NCBI GenBank assembly: GCA_005801395.1
Contig: SYDV01000178.1
Span: forward strand, 1-11,995
Reading direction: 5' to 3'
DNA: 11,995 nucleotides
Source: Planctomycetia bacterium
GTDB taxonomy: Bacteria > Planctomycetota > UBA11346
The stretch's first letter is position 1. Every line of letters begins with the position of its first letter. Of this stretch, positions 7,922 through 11,995 are shown piece by piece. The position numbers and the translations under genes were made by a program. The notes beneath the pieces were generated by a model. The model saw only the letters and a program-made list of their open reading frames with translations, ran no database searches and was not told where the DNA came from.

Positions 7922-7939
7922 TGTTACGCTTTGGTAACA
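7922..7939. promoter_or_regulatory. Short inverted repeat TGTTAC-n6-GTAACA
   Basis: A perfect 6-bp inverted repeat with a 6-nt spacer lies about 47 bp before the kinase GTG, in the divergent region shared with gcvH. Its size and position suit a dimeric regulator's operator or a weak leader hairpin. No partner regulator is visible in the window. Confidence 0.3.
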
Positions 7940-8052
7940 TGTTAGTGCTAGCCCACGATCGAGCACGCTCTTGTCAATCATAACTCATTGGTGAGACCAC
8001 AACAATGTCTCCGATCAAGGATGTCGCACCCCACTTCACACACCCTGCGAGG

Positions 8053-8082
8053 TGTCTGATGAGGTTGGCTATCAGACATTTT
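8053..8082 (+). promoter_or_regulatory. Leader hairpin upstream of gcvH
   Basis: TGTCTGAT (8053-8060) and ATCAGACA (8071-8078) form a perfect 8-bp stem with a 10-nt loop, followed by TTTT (8079-8082). It lies about 78 bp before the gcvH start. It looks like a weak intrinsic terminator or attenuator in the leader, or the end of an upstream transcript. The short U-run makes strong termination doubtful. The leader lacks glycine-riboswitch core motifs that I could recognise. Confidence 0.45.
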
Positions 8083-8159
8083 GCCGAATGCGTACTGAGC
8101 GACCACTTGCAGGCATAAAGCCACGAATCAAGTTCTCCACCCCACCCAAGGATGTCATC

Positions 8160-8528
8160 ATGAGCGAATCGTACATGCCAACTCACGAATGGGCCCGCAT
8201 TGATGGCGGCAAAGTCGTCATTGGCTTGTCGCCTTTCGCAGCAGGCGAAGTCGGCGAAGTCATTCACATCGAATTGCCAGCCGTTGGCGCTACCCTCACT
8301 CGCGGCAAGGCCTGTGCTGAAATCGAATCCGTTAAATCGGTTAACGATTACTACAGCCCAGTCGATGGCACCGTTAGTGAAGTGAATCGTGCGCTGGCAG
8401 AAAAGCCTGAATTAGTCAACAGCGATCCCCTGGGCGCCGGATGGTTTGTGAAAGTGACTCCAACTGCAGCGAATCCTGTACTAGGACTGTTGTCAGCCAG
8501 TGATTATCAGGCTAAGATCACTAAATGA
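8160..8528 (+). CDS. gcvH: Glycine cleavage system H protein
   Basis: This 122-residue lipoyl carrier shuttles the aminomethyl group of glycine between the P and T proteins of the glycine cleavage complex in the cytoplasm. The lipoylation motif is AEIESVKSVNDYYSPVDG, with the attachment lysine at K59. THEWARI near the start and the C-terminal GWFVKV are family hallmarks. The length is close to that of E. coli GcvH (129). The start is set by AAGGA at 8148-8152, seven bases before ATG 8160; in-frame codons reaching back to GTG 8052 encode nothing H-like and run through the leader hairpin. No gcvT, gcvP or lipoate ligase gene is in the window, so it is separate from its partners here. A 142-bp gap follows before ispF on the same strand. 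Confidence 0.95.
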   Translation: MSESYMPTHEWARIDGGKVVIGLSPFAAGEVGEVIHIELPAVGATLTRGKACAEIESVKSVNDYYSPVDGTVSEVNRALAEKPELVNSDPLGAGWFVKVTPTAANPVLGLLSASDYQAKITK

Positions 8529-8610
8529 TCAACCAGTTACCTGACTGTCCCAACGCTCAGGGCCAACTGACGCGCAAACCTTTAACGTGTCCGGCCTCGG
8601 AAATTAGGGT

Positions 8611-8625
8611 TATTTTTGCAAAATA
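8611..8625. promoter_or_regulatory. AT-rich palindrome TATTTT-TGC-AAAATA
   Basis: A perfect 6-bp palindrome around a TGC core lies 45 bp before the ispF start and just upstream of the GACTTCCG repeats. It could be an operator or part of an AT-rich promoter for ispF. No clear -35/-10 pair can be assigned, so the role is open. Confidence 0.3.
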
Positions 8626-8628
8626 TCC

Positions 8629-8666
8629 GACTTCCGGACTTCCGGACTTCCGGACTTCCGGACTCC
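8629..8666 (+). repeat. Tandem repeat GACTTCCG x4 upstream of ispF
   Basis: Four perfect head-to-tail copies of the 8-bp unit GACTTCCG occupy 8629-8660, with a degenerate fifth (GACTCC) at 8661-8666, ending 4 bp before the ispF ATG. In RNA, neighbouring copies can pair as TCCGG-ACTT-CCGGA, giving two 5-bp hairpins with ACTT loops (8633-8646 and 8649-8662). Such simple repeats change copy number by slippage, which here would alter the ispF 5' leader without affecting the reading frame. Confidence 0.9.
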
Positions 8667-8670
8667 ACCC

Positions 8671-9153
8671 ATGACCCATCGCGTTGGCATTGGTTACGAC
8701 ATTCACCGCATAGAAGCAGGAAATGGTTTAGTCATCGCAGGTGTCACCATCCCGTGCGAATACCGCGTCATAGCACATAGTGACGGCGATGTGGTCCTAC
8801 ATGCCCTTTGTGATGCATTACTGGGCGCCGTTGGCGCTGGCGATATTGGCGAACATTTTCCCGACACCGATCCCAGTCATCGCGGACGCGACTCTCGTGA
8901 ATTTGTTTTTGGAGTTCTCGCGATACCTGCGTTAAAACCTTGGCGCGTGGTAAATATGGACTGCAATATTATTGCACAGGCCCCGAGACTTGGTCCCTAT
9001 AAACAAACGATGCGTCAAACGTTAGCCGAAATGTTAAGTTTGCCACAAGGCCGCATCGGAGTTAAAGCCCGCACAAACGAAGGTTTGGATGCGGTTGGTG
9101 CGTGTAAGGCAATTCAAGCACAAGTCGTCGTACTACTTGAGCCGGTTCGCTAA
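8671..9153 (+). CDS. ispF: 2-C-methyl-D-erythritol 2,4-cyclodiphosphate synthase
   Basis: This 160-residue enzyme of the MEP isoprenoid pathway converts CDP-methylerythritol 2-phosphate to the cyclic diphosphate with release of CMP, normally as a Zn-dependent homotrimer. The N-terminal motif GIGYDIH gives metal ligands D10 and H12, and VLHAL gives the third, H44. AHSDGDV (35-41), DIGEHFPDTDP (58-68) and NMDCNIIAQAPRLGPYK (95-111) are family motifs. Length and start fit the family, but no Shine-Dalgarno is present; the 8-bp tandem repeats end 4 bp before the ATG. The late motif usually reading GRGEGI or, as I recall for planctomycetes, GREEAI, is GACKAI here (143-148), so the usual Arg and Glu are missing. 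The catalytic metal site is intact, so it is probably functional. Confidence 0.95.
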   Translation: MTHRVGIGYDIHRIEAGNGLVIAGVTIPCEYRVIAHSDGDVVLHALCDALLGAVGAGDIGEHFPDTDPSHRGRDSREFVFGVLAIPALKPWRVVNMDCNIIAQAPRLGPYKQTMRQTLAEMLSLPQGRIGVKARTNEGLDAVGACKAIQAQVVVLLEPVR

Positions 9154-9172
9154 ATAACCTTTTAAAAATACG

Positions 9173-9206
9173 AAAAAAAGCCGCCCAAGAAATATCTCAG
9201 ACGGCT
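9173..9206 (-). terminator. Intrinsic terminator of the methyltransferase-TlpA operon
   Basis: On the minus strand AGCCGTC (9206-9200) pairs with GGCGGCT (9185-9179) as a 7-bp stem containing one G-U, with a further AGA/TCT pairing inside the loop. A run of seven U follows at once (9179-9173). This is a textbook rho-independent terminator for the minus-strand operon, 155 bp past the stop at 9361. Read on the plus strand it has no U-run after the stem, so it is not an efficient terminator for ispF. Confidence 0.85.
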
Positions 9207-9364
9207 AATGTCGGTAATTTTCAGGTGCAGCAACTGGTGTGGGCAGCTGACGCAAACGATCATCACCTCATGTCCGATAGCCTGTCAGCGAACATGAAGA
9301 TTTCGTGTAGATTGAAAGAAATAATTTGCGAGCGGCCTTTTTCACCGGCGAATAAAGCAATCAT
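9205..9364 (-). pseudogene. Possible frameshifted small ORF at the operon's 3' end
   Basis: An ATG at 9364 overlaps the stop of the preceding gene by four bases (ATGA) and opens a 33-codon frame ending at 9263. Its product (MIALFAGEKG...EIFMFADRLSDM) looks protein-like. After residue 32 the frame ends in TGA TGA, but skipping one base continues as GDDRLRQLPTPVAAPENYRH and stops with TAG at 9207-9205, exactly where the terminator stem begins. The joined product would be 52 residues. It may be a small gene broken by a real or sequencing frameshift, or chance reading in a 3' UTR. I do not recognise the peptide. Confidence 0.35.
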
Positions 9365-10095
9365 TTTGCCGTCGGTATGCCGCCAGTTAATTCCAACATT
9401 TGCTTATTAAATGAACGCAGTTGGCGTGCCGTCCCCGCCGTACGCGAATCATAAACTGAAAGGTTTTCATAGGCTGGAATGGTCCGCGCAAGTTCGCGTT
9501 CAACCGCGAGAAAGCGCTCGCGCGCCGCATTCACGCGAGCCAAACGATCTTCGTTGCTGAGTAGTTTATCACCCGCAATTGGCGAGGCCGCTTTCAAATC
9601 ATTGAGGCCCAACTGAAAATCAGCATCTGCACGGACTAAACGAAGCTCTAATTGCTGCTGAACTGACGATATCGCTACCGGCGGCTTTGGGGTCGTCGCT
9701 TTATCCCCTGAATCAGCTTTATCCTCTTGAGGCACAGGCGCCGCTGATGGAGCAGGCACCGTTCCTGTTTGTGAGTCAGAAGACTTATTGTTTTTCAAGC
9801 TTTCGTTAGCTTTCCACCAGACATCTGCACGTTCAGCCAGACCGCCTTTACCCCACAATGCCTGTCCCATTTGATCACCAACAAAGCGCGCATCATCCAT
9901 GGCGTCTTTACTTCTCGCTGGCGCACCAGCGGCACGCGGCGGCGACCACCATGCAGGGTCCAACGGATGAAACGCCCAAGTGCCTGTCGCACGCTGATAA
10001 TTAAGCGCTGTCCAACAGAGTACGCACGCCACTGAAGCCACCATTAACATGGTAAGTAAGCGAAAAATAATGCCGCCACGACGACCTTGATTCAC
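9361..10095 (-). CDS. Single-helix membrane protein, Pro-rich, unknown function
   Basis: This is a 244-residue protein that I do not recognise. Residues 9-31 (IIFRLLTMLMVASVACVLCWTAL) form one membrane helix after a positively charged RR-containing start. That suggests an inner-membrane anchor with the rest outside the cytoplasm, or an uncleaved signal. Residues about 105-145 are a low-complexity linker rich in Ser, Pro, Lys and Asp. The C-terminal part (about 145-235) is charged and helical, likely coiled (LELRLVRADADFQLGLNDLK, LARVNAARERFLAVEREL). It starts with GTG, overlapping the stop of the TlpA-like gene by four bases (GTGA), so translation is probably coupled. A role with the secreted thioredoxin-like protein in envelope redox or assembly is only an inference from coupling. 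Confidence 0.8.
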   Translation of the reverse strand: MNQGRRGGIIFRLLTMLMVASVACVLCWTALNYQRATGTWAFHPLDPAWWSPPRAAGAPARSKDAMDDARFVGDQMGQALWGKGGLAERADVWWKANESLKNNKSSDSQTGTVPAPSAAPVPQEDKADSGDKATTPKPPVAISSVQQQLELRLVRADADFQLGLNDLKAASPIAGDKLLSNEDRLARVNAARERFLAVERELARTIPAYENLSVYDSRTAGTARQLRSFNKQMLELTGGIPTAK

Positions 10096-11444
10096 GGAAT
10101 AAAACTTGGTTTAGGTGCTGGCTTTTTAGCATCGGGAACAGGCTGCTCAGCAGGTTTTGGCGCGGCGTCTACTGGCGTTTCACCGTTGTCTGGTTCTTTA
10201 TGTTGTAATAAACGCAACACATTCGCTGCGGTTTCTTCTGCCGTAGCGCCAATTAAATTTCGTTCATTTGCCAACACGCGTCCATCAGCAGACACCAATA
10301 CGATCGCTGGAATACCATCGACGCGCCAAGCATCATCGACTTCACTATCCCAACCAATGCCATCACCGACCACGGGATAAGTAATGCCAAAACGAGCGAT
10401 CCACGCGGGAATGTTTGCTACCGTTTCTTTGGTATCCAACGTAACGCCAATCGTTTTAATCCCTTGCTTCGCTAACAGAACTGCCGCGCCTGCCACATTG
10501 GTCGCCACCCCCTCGCAGGGCTTGCACCAGGTCGCAAAGAAATCAATTAAGACCGCCTTGCCCTGCATCATGGTGAGATCAATGACTTCATCGTGTCCAT
10601 CAACCCGTTTGAGTTTCAGTGCGGGAGCTTTTTGGCCGATAAATTTTTCGCTCGCAGAAATAGCCGAATCTAGCAATTGCATCGCCGCAGGATCTTCCTG
10701 ACGTTCTTTTAACCACGCTTGGATGACGTCTCCTTTTTGTCCGCTTTCTTCCATGCCTAAAATGCGTAAGGCATAGACGGGCAAACGATCATCCGGCGTG
10801 CGATCGGACAAAAGCTTTAAAGCCTTGTCTAAATGTTCTAACATATCCGCAATGGCAACTTGATAAGCGATATACGCAGGAGTTTGCGGCAGTTCTGGTT
10901 CGCCTTCTGCTGGTTTTGGCGGCAACGCACGACGCATATCAGCCAATCCACTTTGAATCCGTTGCGCTTGCGCGGTATGGGCGCGCGCAATTACCACAGG
11001 ACTAAATTCTCCGAATTGCGCCAGCATTTCCATGACGAAGTCATTTAATCCTGGTTTTTCAGCCTGTTGTTGCGCCAATTGCCACATCGCTATGGCGGCT
11101 AATCCTGCGCGATCACGAAGTGAACTTGGTAAATCCTTGGCCGCGAAAACGTGCTCCAATATTTTTTTCATATCGACCACACGCCCAGCATCCAACCACG
11201 CTTCAGCACATGCGATATGCAATTCCAATGAATCAGCCGAGGACAATCCTAAATTTTCGCCAAGTAACCCAGCGATCGCTTGGGCACGCGCCGGATTTCC
11301 CGGTTCGGTAATTTCATCGGGTTTGAGCGCTTGATTTACTTCATTGAGTAAGTCAGAGACGGTCGCTGCTGAGGCCGTCGAGTAACTCCAAACGCCCAGT
11401 ATGGCGACCAGTGACAACAAGCGGTTACGCATGGTTATCATCAT
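10092..11444 (-). CDS. Secreted TlpA-like thioredoxin-domain protein
   Basis: This 450-residue protein is predicted to be exported. A signal peptide runs over residues 1-26, with a positive start (MRNR), hydrophobic core and an ASA/ATV cleavage site. Residues about 30-265 are helical and TPR-like. The thioredoxin fold of the TlpA/ResA/AhpC-TSA group covers about 268-415: WCKPC gives redox cysteines C307 and C310, and GIPA gives the cis-proline P379. The C-terminal 35 residues form a Pro/Ala/Lys-rich tail. Such proteins reduce or shuffle disulfides in envelope proteins, for example during cytochrome c maturation. Start: ATG codons at 11444 and 11441 follow AAAGG closely, and a third at 11432 begins the core signal peptide. 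It starts 6 bp after the methyltransferase stop and overlaps the next gene by 4 bp, so it lies in an operon. Confidence 0.9.
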   Translation of the reverse strand: MMITMRNRLLSLVAILGVWSYSTASAATVSDLLNEVNQALKPDEITEPGNPARAQAIAGLLGENLGLSSADSLELHIACAEAWLDAGRVVDMKKILEHVFAAKDLPSSLRDRAGLAAIAMWQLAQQQAEKPGLNDFVMEMLAQFGEFSPVVIARAHTAQAQRIQSGLADMRRALPPKPAEGEPELPQTPAYIAYQVAIADMLEHLDKALKLLSDRTPDDRLPVYALRILGMEESGQKGDVIQAWLKERQEDPAAMQLLDSAISASEKFIGQKAPALKLKRVDGHDEVIDLTMMQGKAVLIDFFATWCKPCEGVATNVAGAAVLLAKQGIKTIGVTLDTKETVANIPAWIARFGITYPVVGDGIGWDSEVDDAWRVDGIPAIVLVSADGRVLANERNLIGATAEETAANVLRLLQHKEPDNGETPVDAAPKPAEQPVPDAKKPAPKPSFIP

Positions 11445-11450
11445 GTGCCT

Positions 11451-11995
11451 TTAGCTGTCAGAAACAGCTGTTTTTCGTGCCGTCCGCGACACTGCGTCAA
11501 CGTGTTCACTTGGCGGTTGAGTTACTGGCTCAGGCGAGGATTCACCTGCCACGGTAAAATCCACATCGTCACGGTCTTTGAAGCGTTTCCGCATCACCGC
11601 AATCGCTGCAGTGCTGTTATCGATTAGCAGGAATCGCCGTCCCAACAACGCTGCCGCGGCACCAGTCGAGCCGCTACCAGCAAAGAAATCGAGGACGAGG
11701 TCACCCTTGCGCGACGACGCCGCCACGATGCGTTTCATGATGCCCATCGGCTTTTGCGTGGCGTAGCCGGTCTTCTCACGACTGTTCGTAGGCACAATCG
11801 TATGCCACCAAGAATCGGTCGGCAGTTTTCCACGCGCGGCTTTTTCTTTGGTCACTAAACTAGGAGCCATGTACGGTAAGCGTTCCACTTCATCGGTATT
11901 AAAGTGATAAGTCTTAGCATTCTTTACATAGAGCAAAATATTGTCGTGTTTCGTTGGCCAACGTGATTTGGATCGCGCGCCATAATCGTACGACC
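11451..11995 (-). CDS. Site-specific DNA methyltransferase (N4/N6 type), C-terminal part
   Basis: The reading frame is open to the right window edge, so the N-terminus lies outside. About 180 residues are visible. They contain YGARSKSRWPTKHDNILLYV, the YHF...RLPYMAP segment, TGYATQKPMGIM (motif X region) and DLVLDFFAGSGSTG (motif I, SAM binding), then FLLIDN (motif II). The late position of motif I, with the target-recognition part before it, fits beta-class amino-methyltransferases that modify adenine N6 or cytosine N4. The catalytic DPPY-type motif should lie in the missing part. The last 40 residues are a low-complexity tail. No restriction endonuclease is visible; downstream lie an exported thioredoxin-like protein and a membrane protein, so it may be an orphan regulatory methylase. 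A TTG at 11936 is in frame but is not the true start, because family sequence continues upstream of it. Confidence 0.92.
   Translation of the reverse strand, partial: SYDYGARSKSRWPTKHDNILLYVKNAKTYHFNTDEVERLPYMAPSLVTKEKAARGKLPTDSWWHTIVPTNSREKTGYATQKPMGIMKRIVAASSRKGDLVLDFFAGSGSTGAAAALLGRRFLLIDNSTAAIAVMRKRFKDRDDVDFTVAGESSPEPVTQPPSEHVDAVSRTARKTAVSDS

Noticed and set aside
7972..7977. TTGACA hexamer on the minus strand as a kinase promoter -35
   Set aside because: No plausible -10 lies 16-19 bp downstream of it, so the hexamer alone is not enough.
8005..8118. 37-codon upstream ORF in the gcvH leader
   Set aside because: It has no ribosome site, no glycine codons to suggest glycine sensing, and a composition that looks random.
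7980..8159. Glycine riboswitch upstream of gcvH
   Set aside because: GGTGAGACC at 7990-7998 is faintly suggestive, but the conserved core motifs and tandem aptamer layout are not there.
8052..8159. Longer gcvH start at GTG 8052
   Set aside because: The added 36 residues do not resemble any H protein and run through the hairpin, whereas ATG 8160 has AAGGA at the right distance.
9168..9269. ORF MIVCVSCPHQ... on the minus strand after GAGGTG
   Set aside because: It reads straight through the intrinsic terminator into the U-run and has an unlikely composition.

Overview
The window carries ordinary bacterial genes at close to full coding density, with no tRNA, rRNA, insertion sequence, prophage or CRISPR array that I can see. 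The combination suggests a bacterium of the Planctomycetota/PVC type: a Hanks-type kinase with a C-terminal membrane anchor beside an FHA-GAF-adenylate cyclase, several pseudopilin-like or single-helix membrane proteins, an orphan beta-type DNA methyltransferase, weak or absent Shine-Dalgarno sites, and an IspF whose wording resembles planctomycete IspF. This placement rests on recalled family resemblance and is an inference.

Layout. Positions 16-2335 (minus) hold a possible three-gene run: an unrecognised 256-residue protein, a small membrane protein with a pseudopilin-like region, and a fumarylacetoacetate hydrolase-family enzyme. Divergent from it is hemW (2507-3640, plus), the heme chaperone-type radical SAM protein. 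HemW converges on an unrecognised helical protein with a CX3CX3C cluster (3658-4488, minus). Next come a multidomain FHA-GAF-class III cyclase (4598-6508, minus) and a Ser/Thr kinase (6622-7875, minus). The kinase lies upstream of the cyclase on the same strand and could be a signalling pair: the kinase makes phosphothreonine, the FHA domain reads it, and the cyclase makes cAMP.

A divergent gap with a leader hairpin precedes gcvH (8160-8528, plus), followed by ispF (8671-9153, plus). Four perfect copies of an 8-bp repeat lie directly before the ispF start and could fold into two small hairpins in the mRNA. The right end is a tight minus-strand operon read from 11995 to about 9173: the C-terminal part of a DNA methyltransferase, a secreted TlpA-like thioredoxin protein, and a single-helix proline-rich membrane protein, joined by a 6-bp gap and a 4-bp overlap. 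A possible frameshifted small ORF follows, then a clear intrinsic terminator.

The items most worth a second look are the repeat before ispF, the kinase/FHA-cyclase pair with its repeated GC-rich element, the broken small ORF before the 9173-9206 terminator, the altered C-terminal motif in IspF, and the cysteine-cluster orphan protein. I see no clear candidate for a wholly new multi-gene system.
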